A stretch of DNA of 64,000 nucleotides from Saprospiraceae bacterium (GTDB taxonomy: Bacteria; Bacteroidota; Bacteroidia; Chitinophagales; Saprospiraceae), in contig JAHCHX010000001.1 in NCBI GenBank assembly GCA_026129545.1, positions 3,317,001 to 3,381,000 on the forward strand. The letters run 5' to 3'. Of this stretch, positions 19,194 through 27,310 are shown in pieces. Position 1 is the first letter of the stretch, and each line of letters begins with the position of its first letter. The notes beneath the pieces are model-generated. The model was not told the origin of the DNA. It saw only the letters and a list, made by a program, of their open reading frames with translations, and ran no database searches. A program made the position numbers and the translations under genes.

Positions 19194-20444
19194 TTATTGC
19201 AAATTTAAAATGTCCTTGTCCCCAAAGTTGGCGTACGAGCTCGTAATCACCTGTTCGCCCGGCTCCAAACCACTGAGCACCTCGTAGAATTGAGGGTTTT
19301 TTCGACCCAACGAGATTTTTCGTTTTTCGGCTCTGGAGCCAGTGCTGTTGAGCACATATACCCAATTGCCACCCGTATCGCTGAAAAATCCACCCGTGGG
19401 TATCAGAGTGGCCTCTGCTGGTTTGCCCAATTGCAGGCGGACAGGCACCGATTGGCCACGCCTAATGCCATCGGGTATTTTTTTGTCGAAAGTCATGTCC
19501 ACTTGGAATCGGCCATTGCGGACTTCCGGGTACACTTTGCTGACGATAAGTCGGGTGGTGGCCCCACTAAAGTCGAAAGAGCCTTCCAGACCGGGGAATA
19601 TCCGCGAGATGTAGTGCTCGTCCACCTCCACCCTCATTTTGAAGCCGTTCAGGTCGTCTATCTGGCCGATATTCTGACCGGCGGTGATGCTGGCCCCGAT
19701 TTCGACATCCACCCTTGAGAGCAGGCCTGACACGGGTGCCTTGACGGAAAGATTGTCGAGATTTTGTTTCATCATTTTGAGGTTGAGGCGGGTACGGTCC
19801 AAGGTGCCTTCCAACTGCTTGATTTGCACAAGACTGTTTTCTTCTTGGAACTGCTGGTTTTCGATTTCGATTTCGCGTTGTTTCACCAGGCGCTCATAAG
19901 TGATTTTGGTGCGTTCGTATTCTTGCAGGCTTACCACTTTGTCCGAGTACAGCTTGCAGTTGCGGTCGTTGTCGGCTTTGGCTTGCTGAATTTGGAAGTC
20001 CAATTCCGCGAGGTTGCGGCGCAGCGCGAATTTGTCTTGTTTCAGCCGAAGCCGAGTGTTTTCCAATTCATTGATTAGGCGATACATCTCCGTTTCCCGG
20101 TTGACAAAATCCATCGTGAGGCGCTGATTCTCAAGTTTCAGAATCAAATCGCCCTGTTTCACCGATGCGCCACCATCCAGAAGTTTTTGTGCCACATAGC
20201 CCCCTTCCACTGCATCGAGCTGGTAGGTCTTCAGGGGTTGCACCACCCCCGTGACGACGATAAATTCGTCGAATACACCACGCTCGACTTTCGACACCGT
20301 AATTTTTTCACGGTTCACGTTGAGGCTGCTCTGTTTCCCGGCAAAAGCGATGCTATACACCGAGAATACAGCAAAAGCCAATGCCGCGATGCCTATGCCT
20401 ATGCGCTGAGGCGTCCATTTTTTCTTTTTGATTGGTCTGTCCAC
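19194..20444 (-). CDS. HlyD/MacA-type periplasmic adaptor
   Basis: 416 residues, GTG start at 20442-20444. A basic N-terminus (MDRPIKKKKWTPQR) precedes one signal-anchor helix (IGIGIAALAFAVFSVYSIAFAG). Then come the lipoyl half-motif (VEGGYVAQKLLDGGASVKQGDLIL), a long coiled-coil hairpin (~110-220, rich in Leu/Gln/Glu), the second lipoyl half (VKAPVSGLLSRVDVEIGASITAGQNIG), a beta-barrel and the membrane-proximal domain (LSGLEPGEQVITSSYANFGDKDIL). It links an inner-membrane ABC pump to an outer-membrane channel. It heads an operon with two ATPases and has an 18-bp palindrome 149-166 bases upstream that recurs before the NtrC-type regulator. Confidence 0.93.
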   Translation of the reverse strand: MDRPIKKKKWTPQRIGIGIAALAFAVFSVYSIAFAGKQSSLNVNREKITVSKVERGVFDEFIVVTGVVQPLKTYQLDAVEGGYVAQKLLDGGASVKQGDLILKLENQRLTMDFVNRETEMYRLINELENTRLRLKQDKFALRRNLAELDFQIQQAKADNDRNCKLYSDKVVSLQEYERTKITYERLVKQREIEIENQQFQEENSLVQIKQLEGTLDRTRLNLKMMKQNLDNLSVKAPVSGLLSRVDVEIGASITAGQNIGQIDDLNGFKMRVEVDEHYISRIFPGLEGSFDFSGATTRLIVSKVYPEVRNGRFQVDMTFDKKIPDGIRRGQSVPVRLQLGKPAEATLIPTGGFFSDTGGNWVYVLNSTGSRAEKRKISLGRKNPQFYEVLSGLEPGEQVITSSYANFGDKDILNLQ

Positions 20445-20512
20445 TTGCGAAATGATGGATGGATGAAAAATGTGTGTCGGAACAAACGTTCTCCACCTTC
20501 AAATTCAACCTT

Positions 20513-20519
20513 GTGCCAA
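20513..20519 (-). promoter_or_regulatory. Possible sigma-54 -24 element before the adaptor operon
   Basis: On the minus strand the sequence reads TTGGCACAAGGTTGAA. TTGGCAC is a perfect -24 element, but the -12 GC dinucleotide at the required spacing is missing, so the promoter call is weak. It lies ~70 bases before the GTG and ~75 bases after the palindromic site at 20593, a sensible geometry for an enhancer-dependent promoter. Confidence 0.3.
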
Positions 20520-20584
20520 AATACTAAAGTGCTGTAAATCAGATTTTTCGTTGAAAACCTTCGGAATCACATTCGTCCAATTGC

Positions 20585-20613
20585 GAACGCGGGTGTCCGA
20601 AAATGAACACTTG
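20585..20613. promoter_or_regulatory. Palindromic operator/enhancer-like site, copy 1
   Basis: The 29 bases are identical to 23345-23373. The core at 20593-20610 is GTGTCCGAAAATGAACAC, an inverted repeat GTGTyC-N6-GrACAC. Its centre is about 157 bases before the adaptor start. Sites of this shape are typical for NtrC-type enhancer-binding proteins; the regulator encoded at 23504 is the obvious candidate (inference). Confidence 0.6.
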
Positions 20614-20810
20614 GCACACGCTGTAAGCACTCAAATTTTTTCACAGAAATCCTTTCACAGAATGCGAGGATAAAGTTGCTTAGCAGGGCTAAGGTCACTT
20701 TTATGTTAAGATTATACTTTATTCGCCCGATTTTCAAAAACTGAATTTATCTTTAACACACAAAAACCACCGAACTTTTTCATCGAATTTCTCACCAAAA
20801 TTTTTATTCT

Positions 20811-21126
20811 ATGGTTACTTCTCGCTGTCTCCGTCAAACGATTTCTGCCCCCCCCCCCGAACAGCCAACATTTTAATTTTGCCAGCTTTACTGCTCGCGC
20901 TCGGTTTTCTCACTTTGCCCTCAGGAATACATGCCCAAAACTGCAATTGCGCGAACGGCATTAATCTAACTGGCACTTCCATTTCGCTCAATGCACTTGT
21001 CAATGCCAGCACATTGCCGCCGGGTATCTACAATGGCCCGTGTATCTCCGTGCCTGCCAACGCAACGCTGACCATTGACATTCCTTATCAATTTTCGAGT
21101 ACTATCGGCAGGTCGCATGACCTGCC
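20811..21126 (+). pseudogene. 5' fragment of an exported protein gene, out of frame at a poly-C tract
   Basis: From ATG 20811 the frame reads MVTSRCLRQTISA, then an 11-C tract, and stops at 20874. One extra C (12) would join it to a continuous frame giving RTANILILPALLLALGFLTLPSGIHAQ, a signal peptide, followed by NCNCANGINLTGTS and ~55 more residues resembling the start of a Bacteroidota surface protein. Homology-like sequence ends near 21106, followed by a short hairpin (GGCAGGTC-GCAT-GACCTGCC, 21107-21126) and a different gene. So this is a truncated remnant with a frameshift, probably ON/OFF switchable before truncation. Confidence 0.6.
20848..20858 (+). repeat. Homopolymer tract of 11 C
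   Basis: Eleven consecutive C in the codons of a signal peptide. The present length puts the downstream signal peptide out of frame; 9 or 12 C would restore it. This is the typical arrangement of slipped-strand phase variation. Confidence 0.8.
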
Positions 21127-21150
21127 CGTGTGCGTTTATCTTTTTCTGCC

Positions 21151-21465
21151 ATGAAAAGACAACCACTCTATTTCCTGCTTTTGATATCCCAAATCACGCT
21201 TGCTCAAAAAGAAGACTACAACTGGATTATGGGGACTGGCAGCACCGACCCCGACAGCTCATATAAACTCAACTACATATCTTTTGGAGAAGACACTTTC
21301 AAAGCTGAATTACTGTATCAATCCATACCATTTTTTGGCTCTGCATCCATAGTGTCTGACTCTGCCGGGGCATTGATTTGTTATACAAATGGTTTGAATC
21401 TGTATAACAAGCAGCATAAAATCATGCAGAATGGAAATGGCTTCCAATCCAGCTCGCAGTATCCA
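21151..21465 (+). pseudogene. 5' part of T9SS-sorted exported protein, split by IS1-type element
   Basis: 105 codons from ATG 21151 (MKRQPLYFLLLISQITLAQ signal peptide, then DYNWIMGTGSTDPDSS and GALICYTNGLNLYN). The protein continues after the insertion at 22232 in the same codon phase. It belongs to a Bacteroidota family of long beta-propeller-like exported proteins that end in a T9SS domain. The part expected between QYP and YSIIDMNW in relatives (around 40 residues, from memory of such proteins) appears to be missing. Confidence 0.8.
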
Positions 21466-21479
21466 GGTAGTGGAAATAT

Positions 21480-22103
21480 TTAACTGATGACATTTAAGTT
21501 GTAGTGGTATGCGAATAGTTTGAAGTGCAGATTGAGCATATACTCCTTTTTGGAGAAGGAGAGGGTTTTTCGGACGAATCGGCTGATACGCTGGCGCAAG
21601 GTGTTGTTCAGCCTTTCAACATGGTTTGTCAGACCGGTCTCCTTGCCGACCATGTAGTGTGTTTCGTTGGGCAAGCATTGGTACGCCGTCCAAAAATCGC
21701 TGAAACTCAAGCATTTTTGGTACTCGTAGGGTAGTTTTCGCCAAAGGCGCTTGCAGGAGTCCATCGAGCCATCGCCAATGAAAAAGGAAAGTATCTGCCT
21801 AGTTCTACAGCACTGGACAATCCAGACCCGTACTTGATTGATTTTCACGGCGATGTAAGTGAACATTTCGTCCGCCTCTAACTGGTCGTCGGCTTGTCCT
21901 TCCTCAATGGTGGTTTTGAATGGGGGGAGTTGCCGGGCTTTTTTTTTAACCAATTGAGTACCGTCCGATGCGAGACATTCAACAAGCGCCCCGTGCCTCG
22001 AAGGCTTTGCCGCTCTTGGTAGGCACGCTCCACCAGTTCGGGGTCCATGTTCCTGCTGGGTTGCTTGCTGTCCAATACCCGGCAGCAACCACAATCTTTG
22101 CAC
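21480..22103 (-). CDS. IS1 InsB catalytic frame
   Basis: 207 codons open in this frame; the true InsB part starts near KKKARQLPPF, after the slippery run. Catalytic features: LEADEMFTYIAVKINQVRVWIVQ (first Asp), FIGDGSMDSCKRLW, FSDFWTAYQCL (second Asp), and NHVERLNNTLRQRISRFVRKTLSFSKK, the conserved Glu and Arg/Lys-rich end of IS1 transposases. It is expected to be made as an InsAB' fusion by -1 frameshifting at the run of A on the minus strand (~21940-21948). The N-terminal 60 residues of this frame are an out-of-frame reading of insA. Confidence 0.88.
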   Translation of the reverse strand: MQRLWLLPGIGQQATQQEHGPRTGGACLPRAAKPSRHGALVECLASDGTQLVKKKARQLPPFKTTIEEGQADDQLEADEMFTYIAVKINQVRVWIVQCCRTRQILSFFIGDGSMDSCKRLWRKLPYEYQKCLSFSDFWTAYQCLPNETHYMVGKETGLTNHVERLNNTLRQRISRFVRKTLSFSKKEYMLNLHFKLFAYHYNLNVIS

Positions 22104-22192
22104 TTGTAGGTTTGGGTGCCGGAGCGGTTTTTCCCGTTTTTGACGATGTTGCTGCTTTCACAGCGGTGGCAACGACGAACTTCCGTTATCAT
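21878..22192 (-). CDS. IS1 InsA zinc-finger/HTH frame
   Basis: 104 residues. Zinc-ribbon CHRCESSNIVKNGKN...YKCKDCGC (four Cys pairs as CxxC) followed by a helix-turn-helix (RAYQERQSLRGTGRLLNVSHRTVLNWLKKK). This is InsA of IS1-type elements, a DNA-binding repressor on its own and the N-terminal half of the InsAB' transposase after frameshifting at the A run encoding the KKK. Confidence 0.9.
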   Translation of the reverse strand: MITEVRRCHRCESSNIVKNGKNRSGTQTYKCKDCGCCRVLDSKQPSRNMDPELVERAYQERQSLRGTGRLLNVSHRTVLNWLKKKPGNSPHSKPPLRKDKPTTS

Positions 22193-22231
22193 GGCGCAAA
22201 ATTACATTGTCAGTTAAATATTTCCACTACC

Positions 22232-23308
22232 CGTTATTCAATAATTGACATGAATTGGAATAGTGGAATGGGTAAAGTCACGGAAAAAACACTAACGATT
22301 CCAAACTCAACTGACACCCTCAATATCGGTCATTTAAGCGCCGTTAGACATGGTAACGGAAGGGATTGGTGGATATTGACGATGAAATTTGAATCAAATA
22401 TTTTCAGAAGGTTCCTTTTGTCAGACCAAGGAATAAACGCTGTGGGAGAACAAACCATAGGCGAGGCCGTCCCGAATAGCGTAGGTTATTCAGCCTATTC
22501 GCCTAACGGAGAGTGGTATGCTCATTACAACGCTTATGGGCATACCTCTAACCCCAAAGCTTCCGTTCATTTTTACCGTTTCGACCGCTGCACCGGTCTT
22601 TTGCGCGACGCGCACTACAAGTTTTATCCTGGTGTAGAATCGTACGGTGGGGTGGCGTTTTCGCCCAACTCTCGATACTTGTATGTGTCGAAATACACCA
22701 GAATATTCCAGTACGACTTGGAAGCGCCAGATATTCTCGCTTCCGAACAAGTAGTGGCCGAATACGATGGTTTTTTGGATGGCAACGGTGTGCCAACACG
22801 GTTTTACGGCCTGTTGCTTGCCCCGGATGGCAAAATCTACGGCAACATCCCCAACTTCAACTCGCGCTATATCCACGTCATTGACCAACCGAATTTGGCC
22901 GGCGATTCTTGTAATGTCATACAACACGCTATCTTTTTACCGGCTGACAATTTCGGCACCTTGCCCAACCTGCCTTACTATCGGCTTTATGAGGCCGAAG
23001 GTAGTCCCTGCGACACGCTGACCGTTAGCACACATTGGTTGCCACCCGTCGCCGCGCCCAACATTCGAGTGTGGCCCGTACCCGCCGCCGACCTGCTGCA
23101 CTTCTCTGCAGAAGGCGAGTGGACAGAGCCGTTAACACTACGGTTGTACGATGCCTTAGGAAGGCTGACTTTTTCGGTGGAGGGGCTTCGTGTGTCGCCC
23201 TACGCACAAGTCAACCTAAGCGAGCTCTCGGCAGGAGCATATTTCTTCACGCTGACGCGGCAGGACGGGACATTGGTGAAAACGGGAAAGGTTGTGCGAA
23301 CGAGGTAA
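22232..23308 (+). pseudogene. 3' part of T9SS-sorted exported protein, after the IS1-type element
   Basis: About 358 codons continuing the gene begun at 21151: RYSIIDMNWNSGMGKV, HLSAVRHGNGRDWWIL, YSAYSPNGEWYAHYN, VAFSPNSRYLYVSKYTRIFQYDL, FYGLLLAPDGKIYGNIPN, and a C-terminal type A sorting domain (IRVWPVPAADLLHFSAEGE, LRLYDALGRLTFSVEG, LSELSAGAYFFTLTRQDGTLVKTGKVV). The upstream frame continues into IS1 sequence without an ATG until DMNW, so this half is unlikely to be exported on its own. Confidence 0.85.
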
Positions 23309-23344
23309 AAATCAAATTCCCCCAATAAGATTGTGTTCATCCTT

Positions 23345-23373
23345 GAACGCGGGTGTCCGAAAATGAACACTTG
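23345..23373. promoter_or_regulatory. Palindromic operator/enhancer-like site, copy 2
   Basis: Identical over 29 bases to 20585-20613, core GTGTCCGAAAATGAACAC at 23353-23370. Its centre lies ~142 bases before the NtrC-type gene. A partial sigma-54-like sequence TTGGCCATCAATGTTGC at 23440-23456 follows, with -24 and -12 halves one base too far apart. Suggests autoregulation (inference). Confidence 0.55.
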
Positions 23374-23503
23374 CCCGAAAAAAATGCTTTCATTTGCACA
23401 CCCTTAGTGGCGGGCATTGTCTTTGCGGCAGTCGAGCCGTTGGCCATCAATGTTGCGCCAATGAAGCCAATGTCAAAAAGCAAACGGCGAAAAGCGACGG
23501 ACC

Positions 23504-24883
23504 ATGGAAATGAACGAAGCCAATATCCTTATCGTGGATGACAACCCCGGCGTGCTCAGCGCGGGCAAACTGTTTTTGAAGCGTCATTTTGCCGAGGTGG
23601 ATACCACCCGCGACCCGGAGGACATTCCGGGGTTTATGAAAGAAAAGCGCTATTCCCTCATTTTGCTCGACATGAATTTTGGCCGAAGCGCCAAAAATAC
23701 GGGGCAGGAAGGATTCCACTGGCTGAGCAGGATTCTCGAACTCGACCCATCGGCGGTGGTGGTGCTTATCACGGCTTATGGGGATGTGGAACTGGCGGTG
23801 AAAGCCATCAAAAATGGGGCAACCGATTTTGTTCTCAAGCCCTGGGACAACGACAAGCTCTTGGCCACGCTCAACTCAGCCTTGAAATTGAAAGCCAGTC
23901 AGGATGAAAACAATCAGCTGAAATCCAAGCAACTGGGACGAAATCTGGCCGAGCAGCGCGATATGCCGGAAATCATATTCCGAAGTCAGGCCATGCAGCA
24001 GGTGTTTGAAACGGTGCAGCGCGTGGCAGAGACGGATGCCAATGTGCTGTTGCTTGGTGAGAACGGGACGGGCAAGGACTTGATAGCGCAAGCCATCCAC
24101 GCGCACAGCCGTCGGGCGCAGGAAAATTTTGTGAAGGTGGATATGGGGGCGCTGACTGAAACTCTTTTTGAAAGCGAGTTATTCGGTCATGTGAAGGGAG
24201 CGTTTACCGATGCACGCGACGACCGCCCCGGCCGATTTGAGGCTTCTGATGGAGGCACTATTTTTCTGGACGAAATCGGGAATCTGTCCCTCGGCCAGCA
24301 AGCCAAACTACTCACCGTGCTACAGAATCGAACCATCACTCGTGTCGGCTCCAACCGGGTGCGCCCCGTGAATGTGCGCGTCATCGCCGCCACCAACCAA
24401 AACCTGTTCGAGGCGGTGAAAAATCGGACATTTAGGCAGGATTTGCTCTACCGAATCAACACCATAGAAATTCAAATCCCCCCGTTGCGCGAACGCGCCG
24501 ACGACATTGAGCCGTTGGCCCATCATTTCCAAAAAGTATTCGCTCGCAAATACAATCGGCCTGTAAGTGGTCTAAGCGCTTCCTTGCTGAAGGAAATGCT
24601 CCGCTACCCGTGGCCCGGCAATGTGCGCGAATTGCAACACGCCGTGGAACGGGCCGTCATCATGGCAAAAGGGGAGAAACTACAGCCCGAGGACTTTTTC
24701 TTCCGGCAGGCTGATGCGGATGGCAACAATTTGGATTTGCCGACCATGAATTTGGATGAAGTGGAAAAGCAGCTGATAACCAAGGCGTTGCAGAAGCATC
24801 ATGGCAATATCACCGAAGCGGCAGCGGAGCTGGGTCTCACACGCGCCTCACTGTACCGACGTCTGGAAAAATATCATCTTTGA
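23504..24883 (+). CDS. NtrC-type sigma-54-dependent response regulator (GAFTDA variant)
   Basis: 459 residues in three domains. Receiver: NILIVDDN, phospho-acceptor Asp56 in LLDMNF, VLITAYG, Lys112 in VLKPWD. Central AAA+: Walker A GENGTGKD (185-192), L1 loop GAFTDA (232-237) where most family members have GAFTGA, Walker B GGTIFLDEIG, arginine finger region FRQDLLYRIN. C-terminal Fis-type HTH: NITEAAAELGLTRASLYRRLEKY. The family opens sigma-54 promoters after phosphorylation by a histidine kinase. No kinase gene is adjacent. The site at 23345 upstream is shared with the adaptor operon at 20444, its likely target. Replacement of the loop Gly by Asp is, as I recall, common in Bacteroidota regulators linked to ABC exporters. 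Confidence 0.94.
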   Translation: MEMNEANILIVDDNPGVLSAGKLFLKRHFAEVDTTRDPEDIPGFMKEKRYSLILLDMNFGRSAKNTGQEGFHWLSRILELDPSAVVVLITAYGDVELAVKAIKNGATDFVLKPWDNDKLLATLNSALKLKASQDENNQLKSKQLGRNLAEQRDMPEIIFRSQAMQQVFETVQRVAETDANVLLLGENGTGKDLIAQAIHAHSRRAQENFVKVDMGALTETLFESELFGHVKGAFTDARDDRPGRFEASDGGTIFLDEIGNLSLGQQAKLLTVLQNRTITRVGSNRVRPVNVRVIAATNQNLFEAVKNRTFRQDLLYRINTIEIQIPPLRERADDIEPLAHHFQKVFARKYNRPVSGLSASLLKEMLRYPWPGNVRELQHAVERAVIMAKGEKLQPEDFFFRQADADGNNLDLPTMNLDEVEKQLITKALQKHHGNITEAAAELGLTRASLYRRLEKYHL

Positions 24884-24889
24884 TGCCTT

Positions 24890-26422
24890 TCATTCAGCGA
24901 CAACAAATTTTTGCATCACCGCAACATCACCTACTTGCAATCGGATGAAGTAGGTGCCCCTCGTCCAGCCTTCCAAGGAAAAAGTCCATCTGTGCTCACC
25001 AGAAGCCAACTTTTCAGGAGACACTTGATGGGTCAACTGACCCACAGCGTTGAATATGGTGGCCGATACCTCAGAGGAGTTGTTGAGACTAAATGCGACG
25101 TGAAGTATATCCGAGCTTGGGTTGGGGTAAAATCGCAACTGGATAGGCTCGGCGGCGGGGCGAAGGACGGAAGAGATGCTGGCCACCTCAAATCCGCGAT
25201 GCTCCACGGCTCCGAACTCACCCCCTGAAATCACTGGTATCACAGGGTTGTTGGCATTGAAAACTCGGTAGTAGCCGTTGCCATAGTTGCAGCACATTCC
25301 ATCGCCATAAGCATCCACAAAAAGAATAGAGTAGCACCCATCGCTGGGCAGGGCGAGTGTTTTGTTGATGAGCGTATTGTTGTTGTAGGAGCCAGGGCCG
25401 GGCAATGTCAGCCCAAGCCTACCGCCGCCGTCAGGCCCCACGTTGCTATTTCCTCCTTTGTGAAGCACCACCCCTTGCTCGTCGCGAAGTTCCCAGTAAG
25501 TCTCTGCGCCGAAATCGTCGGTTTTTATTTTTAGGATGATTTGCGTGGTGCTGAAAGTGGATGCCGAGGCGTAATGGTCAAAATAGATATTGTTTGAAAA
25601 ATCGTCGTCGCCAACCAGGCCGTTGATGGAGGCAATCGTAGTTTTTAAAACGCCAGCCCCAGAGAGCGTCATCGAATCAAACTCGATGATAGCTTCGTCA
25701 TATTGCGGCAAATAGCCCTGCCACTGCTGGGTCTGCTGCAACAAATCATTCCAATGCAAGGTGAGCGATGCTTGGGTCAGTGGGTTGGCACCGAGATTGA
25801 CCAAAGAAAAAGACGGCGCGACACCCAACGATTGGCAAACTTCCCGCTGCGCGGTGCCAACTGTGTAATTGTAAATGCCTGCATTGTTGACACCTGCGGC
25901 AACCGGACATTCGAGCGCTTTTTCCCATAAAGCCTCAACGTTTGACTGACCTACTTGATAGACCCTCTTGCTTGGACAAACAATGAAGATGGTCGGGTAA
26001 TAATTGACCTGAAAACTATCCGCGAGAGCGGCATTGTCAATAAATGGAAAAGAAGCGCCACCTACCCAATTGCCCAATGAAAAGCTGCTGCACCCCTGCT
26101 GACCACTGAGACATTCGGCATTGGTGTTGGGGTCGCTTTCCACGAACAAGACTTGCAGCATATTGCTTCCTTCTGGCCCGTGCGTCTGAAAAAGTTGCTG
26201 CAAAACCTGGCTGTTATGGTAAGCCCAACAAGGGTGACACCACGTCGCACCAAAAACAAGCAGAACGATTTTGCCTTGTTCAAGGAGCCCGTGCAAATGC
26301 CAAGTCTGGCCTTTGATGTCTTGCGTGGTGAAATCCGGTGCTTGACTACCGGGCGGCAATTGTGCCGTAAGCCGAAGGCTTAGCGAGAAGAGGAGGAGCG
26401 AAATTGCCAGCCGAGTATTCAT
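24890..26422 (-). CDS. Exported redoxin-domain protein with T9SS type A sorting domain
   Basis: 510 residues from ATG 26420-26422 (MNTRLAISLLLFSLSLRLTAQ signal peptide). A thioredoxin/AhpC-TSA domain at ~25-190 has LPPGSQAPDFTTQDIKGQ, the motif FGATWCHPCWAYHNS (CxxC) and a cis-Pro loop YYPTIFIVCP. The middle is Ig-like with a cleaved-adhesin type segment (CYSILFVDAYGDGMCCNYGNGYYRVF). The end is a type A sorting domain (LRFYPNPSSDILHVAF, GQLTHQVSPEKLASGEH, TRGTYFIRLQVGDVAVMQKFVV). Should be exported by T9SS and act on surface or secreted thiols. Convergent with the NtrC-type gene, 6 bases apart. Confidence 0.9.
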   Translation of the reverse strand: MNTRLAISLLLFSLSLRLTAQLPPGSQAPDFTTQDIKGQTWHLHGLLEQGKIVLLVFGATWCHPCWAYHNSQVLQQLFQTHGPEGSNMLQVLFVESDPNTNAECLSGQQGCSSFSLGNWVGGASFPFIDNAALADSFQVNYYPTIFIVCPSKRVYQVGQSNVEALWEKALECPVAAGVNNAGIYNYTVGTAQREVCQSLGVAPSFSLVNLGANPLTQASLTLHWNDLLQQTQQWQGYLPQYDEAIIEFDSMTLSGAGVLKTTIASINGLVGDDDFSNNIYFDHYASASTFSTTQIILKIKTDDFGAETYWELRDEQGVVLHKGGNSNVGPDGGGRLGLTLPGPGSYNNNTLINKTLALPSDGCYSILFVDAYGDGMCCNYGNGYYRVFNANNPVIPVISGGEFGAVEHRGFEVASISSVLRPAAEPIQLRFYPNPSSDILHVAFSLNNSSEVSATIFNAVGQLTHQVSPEKLASGEHRWTFSLEGWTRGTYFIRLQVGDVAVMQKFVVAE

Positions 26423-26507
26423 GGTATATTGTGTCAAATTATTGTCCACTTTTTGCGAAAACGCATTAGGCTGAACAAAAATAGGCAAGGGAAACAGCGC
26501 GGCGACG

Positions 26508-26515
26508 TACCTTTG
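26508..26515 (+). promoter_or_regulatory. -7 element before T9SS protein gene
   Basis: TACCTTTG fits TAnnTTTG; it lies 42 bases before the ATG at 26557. No clear TTTG at -33. Confidence 0.45.
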
Positions 26516-26556
26516 TGAAAATTTTGTGAAACCTGCCAACCAGCGACATTTTGCTT

Positions 26557-27237
26557 ATGAAGAACTTGCTTTTTACACTCGTTTTCTCCCTTTTTACCGC
26601 CTCTTTGGTGCTCGCCCAATCGTTCACTATCAGCCCCGATACAGTCACAGTGTTTGCCACCCCCGACATTTTTGATGTGGAAGCACACAACGAGATGACC
26701 AACATGACCAACAATACCATCACCATCCGATGGGAACGTACCATCCTCGTCAACCCGGGCAATCTGGACGTTCAGGTGTGTGACCCCATTCTCTGCTACG
26801 CCCCATTTGTGGACACAAGAACCTTCCCGTTGGTGGGCGACACCACCATCACCATGATTATCCACCTGCTCAACCCAGAGGAATTGGACCCTTACAATGC
26901 CGTCGTGCAAATGGTCTATACCGATGTGGACAACCCGAGCAACACAAAAACCTCAATCTATGTGTTCAACATAGAAACCACCAGCACAAACAATCCCCAG
27001 CCCCTCGCCAATGTGAAGCTCTACCCCAACCCGGTGACGGAATACTTTTCGCTCGACAACGCCGAAGAAGTAGGCCGCGTGTTGGTGTTCGCCCGCGACG
27101 GACGTCAGGTCGCCACCTTCAATGCCGCCACCAACCAGACATACTCCATCGCCACCCTTCCGACAGGAGCCTATGTCGTTGCGCTGGAAAGCAAAAAAGG
27201 GCGCGTTTTCCAAGCGATTGAAGTCAAGAAGAACTGA
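26557..27237 (+). CDS. Small exported protein with T9SS type A sorting domain
   Basis: 226 residues from ATG 26557 (MKNLLFTLVFSLFTASLVLAQ). After the signal peptide comes one Ig-like/COG1470-type domain (~22-140: TNNTITIRWERTILVNPGNLDVQVCDPILCYAPF), then the sorting domain (VKLYPNPVTEYFSLDNAEEVGRVLVFARDGRQVATFN, LPTGAYVVALESKKGRVFQAIEVKK). There is no catalytic motif. It should be secreted or surface-anchored through T9SS. It is monocistronic and closed by a very long hairpin. Confidence 0.9.
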   Translation: MKNLLFTLVFSLFTASLVLAQSFTISPDTVTVFATPDIFDVEAHNEMTNMTNNTITIRWERTILVNPGNLDVQVCDPILCYAPFVDTRTFPLVGDTTITMIIHLLNPEELDPYNAVVQMVYTDVDNPSNTKTSIYVFNIETTSTNNPQPLANVKLYPNPVTEYFSLDNAEEVGRVLVFARDGRQVATFNAATNQTYSIATLPTGAYVVALESKKGRVFQAIEVKKN

Positions 27238-27252
27238 TTCTTTGCGCCTTTT

Positions 27253-27310
27253 GCCTACAACAAAACGGGGCCTCTGCCTATCATGGCAGAGGCCCCGTTT
27301 TGTTGTAGGC
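27253..27310 (+). terminator. Terminator-like perfect hairpin with 26-bp stem
   Basis: Two perfectly complementary 26-base arms (27253-27278 and 27285-27310, core GGGGCCTCTGCC) around a 6-base loop TATCAT. It follows the T9SS gene stop by 15 bases. The stem is longer than most intrinsic terminators and contains A/T stretches that can serve as U-tracts in both directions. Confidence 0.85.

Larger units (their letters stand above)
21466..22231 (-). mobile_element. IS1-family insertion sequence, 766 bp
   Basis: Bounded by inverted repeats of at least 22 bases (GGTAGTGGAAATATTTAACT at both ends, inverted), and about the same length as IS1 (768 bp). Encodes InsA and InsB in two overlapping frames with an A-run between them. 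The flanks CAGTATCCA (21457-21465) and CGTTATTCA (22232-22240) match at only 6 of 9 positions, so there is no clean target duplication. Confidence 0.92.

Noticed and set aside
20614..20632. TTGGCACACGCTGTAAGCA as a plus-strand sigma-54 promoter
   Set aside because: The distance between the GG and GC dinucleotides is two bases too long and only a broken gene lies downstream.
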